Source: Variovorax sp. PAMC26660 (GTDB lineage: Bacteria > Pseudomonadota > Gammaproteobacteria > Burkholderiales > Burkholderiaceae_C). From it: a stretch of DNA of 64,000 nt. The position numbers and the translations under genes are program-made. The DNA lies in NCBI RefSeq assembly GCF_014302995.1, contig NZ_CP060295.1:6625501-6689500 (forward strand). The letters are read 5' to 3'. The notes under the pieces are model-generated. The model was not told the origin of the DNA. It worked only from the letters and a program-made list of their open reading frames with translations, and searched no databases. Position 1 is the stretch's first letter; each line of letters begins with the position of its first letter. Of the stretch, positions 17,738 through 24,364 are shown piece by piece.

Positions 17738-18685
17738 TCAACGCGCGATCTCGCGGCGCGACAGCATCACATCACCGCCGGTGGTGCTGAAAGAGATGGT
17801 CGGTGCGCTGAAGTCGCTCAGCGGCGCGCCAAGGCCGATCTCACCGCGGCCATGCAGCACGCACTCTTCGCGCCGCAAGGCGATCTCCGTGCTCGGCCCG
17901 CCGTTGCCGTGGAAGCGGACCCAGGTGCCGTAGGTGCTGACGTCGATCAGCACGCAACTGCCCTGCCGGACCTCGATGCGCGCGTGCAGCCGCGAGACAC
18001 GCGGGTCGTTGACCACGAACTGCGCGTCGTCGACGCGCCCGAGGTGAATCGGTAACTGCTCGGTACTGAACATCGAGCGAACGTCGAGCCATGCGAGTTC
18101 GATCTGGCCGAACGAAGAGTCCGGCACCCGCAACGGCGCCAGCGCGGCCGGCACGGTAAGAAAGGAGGTCACGTCTTCCTGCCAGTCGATGCGGTGCACC
18201 ACCGACATTTCGCTGCGGCCCCGGATGTTGATGAGGCCCAGGTCGCGATGCTGCACGCCGCCTTCGCGCAACTGCGAGATCACGGCGTCGGTCACCCAGA
18301 TCTGGCCGGGCCCTGCCAAGTCGCTCAGGCGCGAGGCCAGGTTGACGGCGTCGCCGTAGCAATCGCCCTCCACTTCCACCACATCGCCACTTGCCACGCC
18401 GATCTGCAGCGCCATGCGCAATGGCGCCGGCCAGACCAGCAAGCGCTTCTGGTGGTAGCGCTGCAATTCGATGACTGCATGCGTGGCTGCGGCTCCGCTG
18501 GAAAAGATTGCGAACACACCGTCTCCCAGCGACTTGACCACCCGGCCACCGTGCGCCTGGCAGACGCCACCGATCCATTGAGTAAGTCGCGTGACGGTTT
18601 CGGTAGCCCGTGCATTCCCCATGGCCTCGAAGACCCTGGTACTCCCCGTCAAGTCCGCGAATACGACTGTGGAATTGACACCCAT
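17738..18685 (-). CDS. Class III adenylate cyclase fused to an FHA domain
   Basis: This 315-residue cytoplasmic protein has two parts. Residues 5-165 form a class III nucleotide cyclase domain with metal-binding Asp11 (FADLTGST) and Asp55 (KSLGDGVF). Lys51 and Asp112 suit adenine recognition, and Asn115 and Arg119 (VNLASR) are the transition-state pair. All catalytic positions are present, so activity is likely. Residues 210-260 form an FHA domain (LGRVDD, SRLHARIE, STYGTWVRF), which binds phosphothreonine. The cyclase is probably steered by a phosphorylated partner. No Ser/Thr kinase lies in the window. The ATG at 18685 is chosen because the longer frame upstream is AT-rich and not protein-like. 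Confidence 0.85.
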   Translation of the reverse strand: MGVNSTVVFADLTGSTRVFEAMGNARATETVTRLTQWIGGVCQAHGGRVVKSLGDGVFAIFSSGAAATHAVIELQRYHQKRLLVWPAPLRMALQIGVASGDVVEVEGDCYGDAVNLASRLSDLAGPGQIWVTDAVISQLREGGVQHRDLGLINIRGRSEMSVVHRIDWQEDVTSFLTVPAALAPLRVPDSSFGQIELAWLDVRSMFSTEQLPIHLGRVDDAQFVVNDPRVSRLHARIEVRQGSCVLIDVSTYGTWVRFHGNGGPSTEIALRREECVLHGRGEIGLGAPLSDFSAPTISFSTTGGDVMLSRREIAR

Positions 18686-18807
18686 ACTGTTGTGATTCTC
18701 TATTGCGATCTCTGGTTGATTATGGTCAAGGCACCCCGCATTCACTTGCAAGCAGTTTCCTTGACGTGCGACCAGACATACAAGGAACGATCTGCCTGAC
18801 CTCTTTG

Positions 18808-18869
18808 TTGACCATATGTATGCGCTCGTAACCGCGAGGCGGATGTCCCGGGGACATTGACCATATGTA
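18808..18869. promoter_or_regulatory. Repeat-palindrome cluster in the divergent intergenic region
   Basis: In the 337 bases between the divergent genes at 18685 and 19023, a 13-base direct repeat TTGACCATATGTA occurs at 18808-18820 and 18857-18869. A perfect 15-base palindrome, ATGTCCCGGGGACAT, sits at 18843-18857 and abuts the second copy. The following stretch (about 18870-18950) is markedly AT-rich compared with the surroundings. This arrangement suggests a shared operator and promoter for the cyclase and the unknown gene. The binding protein is unknown. Confidence 0.5.
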
Positions 18870-19022
18870 GTACTTTGGAAAACAAATTGAAAATGACAGT
18901 GAAAACGACAAGTAAAGCGTGTTGTTTTACAAACAAGAAACACTGTTTGCGATCTTGTGTAACCGTGAACTGCGGCTTAAGGTAGCGACCGTCCTTGCTT
19001 CCCGCAATACGCTTCTCGTCCC

Positions 19023-19358
19023 ATGCTTTTCCGCCGAATTCTTCGTCTGCTGAACGTGCCCGGCTTCGGATCCCGCCAGGTGGCAGAGAGCCAACTGGGG
19101 CGCATCCGCACAGCCATGCTGTCGGCCCTTCAGGGACGTGGCGGTCATTCGATCCAGCGTGTCAGCCAGCGCGTGCGCTTTGCGGCCGACATGGAAGCCC
19201 TCTGGTATCTGCGGCAGGACGTGATGGTCGCGCTCAGCGACATCGACGGCGAATCCGCCGCGCGCCGCCAGATGAAAGCCATCAACAGCATGTTCAAGGG
19301 CGGACTGCCCGGCTCGATGGGCCCGCGCGCTCACCAGCGCTTCACCAACAACGGCTGA
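19023..19358 (+). CDS. Unknown 111-residue basic protein
   Basis: I do not recognise this protein. It is rich in Arg and Gln and predicted mostly helical, with no signal peptide beyond a weakly hydrophobic, basic start (MLFRRILRLLNVPGFG). Segments such as MEALWYLRQDVMVALSDIDGE look like a folded helical domain. There is no good Shine-Dalgarno sequence before the ATG. It is transcribed away from the cyclase gene across a repeat-rich intergenic region and converges on the LD-carboxypeptidase gene. Confidence 0.6.
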   Translation: MLFRRILRLLNVPGFGSRQVAESQLGRIRTAMLSALQGRGGHSIQRVSQRVRFAADMEALWYLRQDVMVALSDIDGESAARRQMKAINSMFKGGLPGSMGPRAHQRFTNNG

Positions 19359-19383
19359 GGCCGCCGCGCGACCCGCGCCCTGT

Positions 19384-20352
19384 TCAATGGGCGTGATGGT
19401 CGTGGTGGTGATGGTGGTGCTCGTGTGAATGGTCATGCTGATGACCCCACACCAGGAACACGTCGCGCCCTTCGGCCGCCATCGACACCTTCGCGCCCAC
19501 GGGAAGCAACACCTTTGTCGGCACATGCCCGAACGGCAGGCCTGCCAGCACCGGCACCTTGAGCGTGGCACGCAGGCGGTCGATGACCGTGTTCAACCCG
19601 AATCCCCGGTCGTAGCCCGCCACCTTGCGGATGCCGGTGAATTGACCGAACACGATGGCGCGCTGGCGCGCGAGCACGCCGGCCAGCTTCAATTGATCGA
19701 GCATGCGTTCGATGCGATACGGATGCTCGTTGGTGTCCTCGATGAACAGCACGCCCTTGTCGACCGCCGGAAAGTACGGCGTGCCAAGCAGGCTGGTCAG
19801 CACGCACAGGTTGCCGCCCCACAGCACGGCGTCTTGCACCGGCTTGAACTTCAGCTCGGCATCGCGTGCCGGCATGCGCCAGCCAGTGCCTTCACCCTGC
19901 CCGCTCAGCAAGTCGTCGAAGCAGGCTTCCATGATGTCGTCGGGACCGTCCTCAGCGCCGAAGTCTTCGCCGACCGCGGGGCCCGACCAGGTGACCGCGC
20001 CGGTCTTGGCAAGCAGCGCGCTCTGCAGCGCAGTGAAGTCGCTGCAGCCAACAAATTGGGTGCCCTTGTGGATCGCCTTGGCCACGGTCTTGTACGGAAT
20101 CGCGTCGAGGATGCGCGTGAGCCCGTAGCCACCGCGCGCGATGAGCGCGATGTCGGCACCGCTGGCGGCCGCGCGCGAAATGGCGGCGAGCCTCGTGGCG
20201 TCGTCACCCGCAAAGCGCTGGTGCACCGACAGGGCTGCGTCGTCGACTTCGACTTCATGGCCCAGCGCCGTGAGTCGCTTCACGCCGCGCCGAAAAGCAG
20301 CCTTGTCACGGATCGCGCTGGAGGGGGAGTAGATGTAGATGTGTTTGGTCAC
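19384..20352 (-). CDS. ldcA: LD-carboxypeptidase (S66 family) with a His-rich C-terminal tail
   Basis: This 322-residue enzyme should remove the terminal D-Ala from tetrapeptide murein fragments during cell-wall recycling. The S66 features are visible: ARGGYGLTRIL, the nucleophile Ser in VGCSDFTALQ, the Glu region near FIEDTNEHPYRIERML, and the His region in GLPFGHVPTKVLLPVG. There is no signal peptide, as usual for the cytoplasmic enzyme. Unusually, the last 19 residues are almost all His and Asp (HQHDHSHEHHHHHHDHHAH), a likely metal-binding tail. The GTG start overlaps the stop of the gene before it in a GTGA, so the two are coupled. Confidence 0.87.
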   Translation of the reverse strand: MTKHIYIYSPSSAIRDKAAFRRGVKRLTALGHEVEVDDAALSVHQRFAGDDATRLAAISRAAASGADIALIARGGYGLTRILDAIPYKTVAKAIHKGTQFVGCSDFTALQSALLAKTGAVTWSGPAVGEDFGAEDGPDDIMEACFDDLLSGQGEGTGWRMPARDAELKFKPVQDAVLWGGNLCVLTSLLGTPYFPAVDKGVLFIEDTNEHPYRIERMLDQLKLAGVLARQRAIVFGQFTGIRKVAGYDRGFGLNTVIDRLRATLKVPVLAGLPFGHVPTKVLLPVGAKVSMAAEGRDVFLVWGHQHDHSHEHHHHHHDHHAH

Positions 20353-21464
20353 GAGGTCGAGTATCCCATTGCGTTGCGCGCTTGCAGGGCGAGCGCCCTG
20401 GCCTGCGCGGGTGTCGGTCCCGAAGAAGAAGCGATGGGGCCGAGCGCGCGCAATGCGGCTTCGTAGCCTCGATCGGGAAAAGGCGCGCGCCATGCGTCCT
20501 TGATGCGCTCGCCGCCTTCCGGCGCCACGAGCGTCGCCACGAAACGGTCGCCCGACACAGCCTGCAGCAGCGCGGCCAGGCTGGCGGCGGATGCGCTGTG
20601 CACCAGCACCACTGGCGCCAGCTGCAAACGGTCGAGCCATTCGAGCAGCACGTCGCGATGCCATTCGAGCGTGTGCGTCGTCTCGCGCTTGGGCTTGTCG
20701 CTCTTGCCGAATCCGATCAAGTCGGGCACGAGCGTGCGCAGGCCGGGCGCGCCGACAAAGTGCCGGAAGAAGTAGCCCCACTCACCGGGGCCATGCAGGC
20801 ACAGGCAGCCAGCAAGTGGATCGCCCTCACCGCTTTCGTCCATGTAATGCATGCGCCAGCCTTGCAGGCTCGGCAGGTCCTGCACGTGATGCGCGGCGAA
20901 GGCGCAGTCGCCCAGCGCGGCAAAGCGCTCCGCTGGCGTACGCAACGCATCGTCGCGCAAGGGCTCGGCCTGTTCGCGCGCGACGCTGCGGCGCTGCTGG
21001 AAGAAGGCTTGCAGCACTGCCGCGCATTCCTGCGCCAGCACGCCGCCCTGCACCTGCGTGCGGTGGTTCAGGCGCGGCTCGGCAAAGAGGTCGAGCACGG
21101 AGCCGGCCGCGCCGGTCTTCGGGTCCGTCGCGCCGAACACCACGCGCGCCAGCCGCGAATGCAGCATGGCGCCCGCGCACATCGCACAAGGCTCCAGCGT
21201 GACGAACAACTCGCAGCCGTCCAGCCGGTAGTTGCCGAGCACGGTGGCACCAGCGCGCAGCGCGTTGATCTCTGCATGCGCGCTCGGGTCGTGATTCGCC
21301 ACGGGCGTGTTGCGGCCGGTGGCAATGACCTGGCCGTCCTTGACCAGCACCGCGCCGACCGGCACCTCGCCCGCTTCAGCAGCGAGGCGGGCCTCGGCCA
21401 GCGCCAGCGTCATCCAGCGCGCGTCGTCGTTCATCTGCGAAGGCAATGCGGGCTCAGTTGTCAT
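20349..21464 (-). CDS. tadA: tRNA adenosine deaminase (TadA) fused to an alpha/beta-hydrolase-like domain
   Basis: This 371-residue protein begins with a full TadA domain (about residues 10-155). The zinc site and proton-shuttling Glu are in HAEI (His63, Glu65) and PCAMC (Cys93, Cys96). This enzyme converts adenosine 34 of tRNA-Arg to inosine. Residues 200-371 resemble an alpha/beta hydrolase: oxyanion region LHGPGEWG, strand VPDLIGFGKSDKP, and a nucleophile-like Ser290 in VLVHSAS. The hydrolase part is short and no catalytic His is found after the Ser, so it may be inactive or a binding module. The ATG at 21464 overlaps the preceding stop; an ATG at 21434 is also possible. Confidence 0.85.
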   Translation of the reverse strand: MTTEPALPSQMNDDARWMTLALAEARLAAEAGEVPVGAVLVKDGQVIATGRNTPVANHDPSAHAEINALRAGATVLGNYRLDGCELFVTLEPCAMCAGAMLHSRLARVVFGATDPKTGAAGSVLDLFAEPRLNHRTQVQGGVLAQECAAVLQAFFQQRRSVAREQAEPLRDDALRTPAERFAALGDCAFAAHHVQDLPSLQGWRMHYMDESGEGDPLAGCLCLHGPGEWGYFFRHFVGAPGLRTLVPDLIGFGKSDKPKRETTHTLEWHRDVLLEWLDRLQLAPVVLVHSASAASLAALLQAVSGDRFVATLVAPEGGERIKDAWRAPFPDRGYEAALRALGPIASSSGPTPAQARALALQARNAMGYSTS

Positions 21465-21690
21465 CCGGCATCTTGCGCGCCTGGGCGGCCGCTTCGAGCG
21501 CGTCCTTGACCTGCTGTTGAACCTGCTGCGCCTGATCGCGCACCGTGGTGGGTGGCTCGCCGGCCGCTGGCGCGGCCACGCCGGGCACGGCCGGCAAAGC
21601 CGTAGCAACACCGCTCCCCATCTGCTTCTTCGCGATCAATCCGACGATCAACAACGCCAGCACCAAACCGATCAATCCGAGCACGCGCAT
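21454..21690 (-). CDS. Small single-pass membrane protein (78 residues)
   Basis: An N-terminal membrane helix (LGLIGLVLALLIVGLIA, residues 4-20) is followed by a short basic linker, a Pro/Ala-rich segment and a helical, Gln-rich end (RDQAQQVQQQVKDALEAAAQ) that could form a coiled coil. It overlaps tadA by 11 bases and starts one base after the PaiB-like stop, so it belongs to the same transcript. I do not recognise a family; the function is unknown. Confidence 0.65.
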   Translation of the reverse strand: MRVLGLIGLVLALLIVGLIAKKQMGSGVATALPAVPGVAAPAAGEPPTTVRDQAQQVQQQVKDALEAAAQARKMPDDN

Positions 21691-21691
21691 T

Positions 21692-22336
21692 TCAGCGTCC
21701 CTGCGCCACGGGCGCTTCGACGTTCATGCCGAGGCGGTCCATCCACACGGCCAGCGCTTGCTCATCCGGCGTGCCCGCGCTGTAGGCGGCGTGCATCGCG
21801 GCATGCGATTCGCGACGGTGCTGGTTGAGCTTGACCTTGCATTGCAGCGCCGTGACACGCAGCTCGAAGCCGACGATGCCGGCCAGCATCTTGAGCTGGA
21901 ACTCTTCGCCCAGGTCGCGCCATTGCTGCGCGTAACCGGGCTCGTGATCGCCGATGAGCTTCTTGAGCAGGACATCCTTGGCGGCCGGCTCTTCGATCAG
22001 CCGGGCCTCGACGGTGCAATGGACCGCCAGGTAGTTCCACGTCGGCACGCGCGCCAGATCGGGATAGACCGAGGGCGAAAGGTATGAATGCGGCCCGAGG
22101 AAAGTGACGACCGCGCTCGGCCGTGCCTGCAGATAGCGCCAGTGCGGGTTGGGCTTGGCGCAATGGCCCCACAACACCAGCTCGTCGCCCTCTCGTCGCT
22201 CGGCCACCAAAGGCAGGTGAGAGACGAACGGCAGCCCGTCGTCGTCGTTCGAGATCAGGCTCGCGAAGGGGTGCGAGCGCATCAGTTCCAGCGCGATGGC
22301 CGGGTCCTTGGCATTGAACTGCGGAGGCATGTACAT
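21692..22336 (-). CDS. PaiB-family FMN-binding protein
   Basis: This 214-residue protein matches the PaiB/FMN-binding negative regulator family throughout. Its start is MYMPPQFNAKD, followed by the flavin-barrel segments HPFASLISND, VFLGPHSYLSP in slightly altered form (VTFLGPHSYLSPSVY) and VPTWNYLAVH, with the usual C-terminal KLNQHRRESH. In Bacillus subtilis PaiB acts with PaiA on sporulation and degradative enzyme genes. In proteobacteria the role is unclear and a flavin-linked oxidoreductase is equally possible. It is the first gene of the PaiB-like, small membrane protein, tadA, ldcA run. Confidence 0.87.
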   Translation of the reverse strand: MYMPPQFNAKDPAIALELMRSHPFASLISNDDDGLPFVSHLPLVAERREGDELVLWGHCAKPNPHWRYLQARPSAVVTFLGPHSYLSPSVYPDLARVPTWNYLAVHCTVEARLIEEPAAKDVLLKKLIGDHEPGYAQQWRDLGEEFQLKMLAGIVGFELRVTALQCKVKLNQHRRESHAAMHAAYSAGTPDEQALAVWMDRLGMNVEAPVAQGR

Positions 22337-22380
22337 GGGGCGGGTTCCTCGTGGCGAGGCCTGATTGTCCCCGAGCCGCG

Positions 22381-23079
22381 CTACTTTGCGTGCACGGCCT
22401 CCAGTTGCTTCACCATCACCGTGTAGCCACGGGCCCTGGCCAGTTGCAGCGGTGTGTTGCCTTGCCGGTCGGCCAGCTTCAGGCTGGCACCGGCGTCGAT
22501 CAGCGCGGCCAGCGTGCGCTGGTGGCGCGATCCGCCGTCGCCGAGCACGATGGACTCGATGGTCGCGGTCCAGTGCAGGTTGTTCACATGGTCGAGCGGC
22601 GCGCCGTCCGCGATCAGGCGGCGCACCACCTCGTCGTGGCCCAGATGCGCGGCGGCGATCAGCGCCGTGCCGTCGTAGCGGCTCGTGGTCTGCCCGGCAT
22701 TGGCGCCGAGCGACAGGAGCAGCGTGAGCGAGGCCACATCGTCGGCCACCGCCGCGATGGTCACGGCGTCGTAGCGATCGTCTTCGAGCAGATCGAGGTT
22801 GGCGCCGGCCTTGGCCAGCAGCTTCACCGCGTCGCGTTGCCGCGCATGGGTGGCGACATGCAAGGGCGTGCGCCCGCGCGGGTCGCGCGCATCGAGGCTG
22901 GCGCCCGAGGCAATCAGGCTCCTCAGCTTCGGCAGGTCGCCATGCCAGGCCGCCCGGTGCAGCCCTTCATAGGCCAGCACCTCGGTCGCCAGCGGCGGCA
23001 CCTGCGCGGACACGCCGGCCGATGCGCCCAGCCCGAGCGCCACAGCCAACACCGCCGTCCAGGCACCGCGCGCCGTCAT
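22381..23079 (-). CDS. Exported ankyrin-repeat protein
   Basis: This 232-residue protein has a signal peptide (MTARGAWTAVLAVALGLGAS, cleavage near GVSAQ). It is followed by about five ankyrin repeats, for example DPRGRTPLHVATHARQRDAV, DRYDAVTIAAVADDVASLTL and DRQGNTPLQLARARGYTVM. It therefore acts in the periplasm as a protein-binding module. The ATG at 23079 shares one base with the stop of the HbpS-like gene, so the two exported proteins are translated together and may form a pair. Confidence 0.85.
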   Translation of the reverse strand: MTARGAWTAVLAVALGLGASAGVSAQVPPLATEVLAYEGLHRAAWHGDLPKLRSLIASGASLDARDPRGRTPLHVATHARQRDAVKLLAKAGANLDLLEDDRYDAVTIAAVADDVASLTLLLSLGANAGQTTSRYDGTALIAAAHLGHDEVVRRLIADGAPLDHVNNLHWTATIESIVLGDGGSRHQRTLAALIDAGASLKLADRQGNTPLQLARARGYTVMVKQLEAVHAK

Positions 23080-23579
23080 CAGAGCTGGCCCTTGATCTTG
23101 TCGATGGCCGCGTTGGCGCACTGCTCATCAAGGTTGCCGCCTGGTGCGCCGCCCACGCCCACGGCACCGATCACTTCGTTGCCCGACTTGATCGGCACGC
23201 CGCCGCCCAGCAGCAGGAAGCCCGGCAGGTACACGAGGTTCGCCGCGCCCGGGTTCTTTTGCGCGCCTTCCATCATGGCTTGCGTCGGGCTCTTGGCCGA
23301 GGCCGAAGTCCACGCCTTGCGCTCGCTCGATGCCAGCGTGTGCGGGCCTGCGTTGTCGGCGCGCTGCACGGCACGCACGGTGCCGGCGCGATCAACCACG
23401 GTGGCCGCCACGTTGTAGCCATTGGCTGCGCAGGCCGCCACGGCTTCGGCCGCGACCTGGTTGGCCAGTGCGAGCGAAATGTTCTTTTCGGTGCGAACGG
23501 CCGGTACGGGCGACTGGGCCTGAGCGGCGGATGCGGCGAGCAGAACGGCAAGGCCGCCGAGGCGAAGGATCGAATGCAT
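23079..23579 (-). CDS. Exported HbpS/GlcG-family (DUF336) protein
   Basis: This 166-residue protein has a signal peptide (MHSILRLGGLAVLLAASAAQ) and one GlcG/HbpS domain. Family marks include GYNVAATVVDRAGTVRAV, ERKAWTSASA and LLGGGVPIKSGNEVIGAVGVGG. In Streptomyces, HbpS is a secreted haem- and redox-sensing partner of the SenS kinase. Other family members have no known function. Here it lies just downstream of a kinase/regulator pair and is coupled to an ankyrin gene, so a role as an accessory sensor is plausible. The ATG at 23579 has a GGAGA ribosome site. Confidence 0.85.
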   Translation of the reverse strand: MHSILRLGGLAVLLAASAAQAQSPVPAVRTEKNISLALANQVAAEAVAACAANGYNVAATVVDRAGTVRAVQRADNAGPHTLASSERKAWTSASAKSPTQAMMEGAQKNPGAANLVYLPGFLLLGGGVPIKSGNEVIGAVGVGGAPGGNLDEQCANAAIDKIKGQL

Positions 23580-23670
23580 TGTTTGGTTTCTCCAGTGGAT
23601 GCAGGGTGAGTGCGCCGGCTGCTTGCCGACCGCTGCGCCACTGTAGAAAACGCCGCGCCCGAAGGCCATT

Positions 23671-23710
23671 CGTACGGCTACGCGCGGCGCTCCGTAGTTC
23701 TACGGAGCGC
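23671..23710. promoter_or_regulatory. Palindromic operator pair before the HbpS-like gene
   Basis: GCGCTCCGTAG at 23687-23697 and CTACGGAGCGC at 23700-23710 are perfect 11-base arms with a two-base spacer. A second, weaker site CGTACGGCTACG lies at 23671-23682. The centres are 22 bases apart, two helical turns, which fits two regulator dimers side by side. No T-run follows, so it is not a standard terminator. The neighbouring LuxR-type response regulator is the likely binder. Confidence 0.6.
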
Positions 23711-23725
23711 GCCCTGCCCCGCCTT

Positions 23726-24364
23726 TCAAGCCTTGTTGTCGACCAGCACCGCGTAGCGCCGGATCAGTTGGGCCAGCGAGTCGCAATCGAGCTTGGCGAA
23801 CAGGTTGGCGCGGTGCGTCTCGACCGTGCGCGGCGACAGCGCGAGCGTGCGCGCGATCTCCTTGTTGGTCAGGCCCTGCACGATGAAGGCGAGCACCTCG
23901 CGCTCGCGCTCCGACAGTTGCGCGACCTGCTCGCGCGCGGCGTTGTCGGCCTGCGAGCGTTCGCGCGTGCGCACGTGCTGGCGCACGGCCTGCTGCAGGG
24001 CTTCGAGCAACTGCTCGTCATCCACCGGCTTTTCGAGGAACTCGGCGGCGCCGGCCTTGAAGGCGCGGCGGCACATCTCGACGGTGCCGTGGCCGGTCAG
24101 CATGATCACTGGCTGGTCGACACCCTGTGCCATCAGCCGGTCGAGCACCGTGAGCCCGCTGATGCCGGGCATGCGCACATCGAGCACGATGGCGCCCACG
24201 CTCGCGCGGTCGAAGCCGTCGATGAAGGCCTGCGGATCGGCCCAGTCCTGCACCCGCAGGCCGACCGTGCCGATCAGCAGTGACAGGCTTTCGCGCACCG
24301 CCTGGTCGTCGTCGATCAGGTGGATGAGCGGCGACAGGGGCTGGTTGGTGCCGGGCGTGCTCAC
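23726..24364 (-). CDS. Two-component response regulator, FixJ/LuxR type
   Basis: This 212-residue regulator has an N-terminal receiver domain (about 12-125) with acidic pocket LIDDDQAV, phospho-acceptor Asp in IVLDVRMPG, and conserved MLTGHG and EKPVDDE. A C-terminal LuxR helix-turn-helix follows (about 145-205; LSEREREVLAFI, LTNKEIARTL, SPRTVETHRAN). FixJ, TtrR and DctR-like regulators have this form. It starts with a GTG that overlaps the stop of the kinase gene by four bases, so kinase and regulator form one unit. It probably controls the HbpS-like and ankyrin genes just downstream. Confidence 0.92.
   Translation of the reverse strand: MSTPGTNQPLSPLIHLIDDDQAVRESLSLLIGTVGLRVQDWADPQAFIDGFDRASVGAIVLDVRMPGISGLTVLDRLMAQGVDQPVIMLTGHGTVEMCRRAFKAGAAEFLEKPVDDEQLLEALQQAVRQHVRTRERSQADNAAREQVAQLSEREREVLAFIVQGLTNKEIARTLALSPRTVETHRANLFAKLDCDSLAQLIRRYAVLVDNKA

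Noticed and set aside
18686..18943. N-terminal extension of the cyclase
   Set aside because: The extra 86 codons are AT-rich with many Cys and aromatic residues and cross the repeat cluster; they look like promoter DNA.
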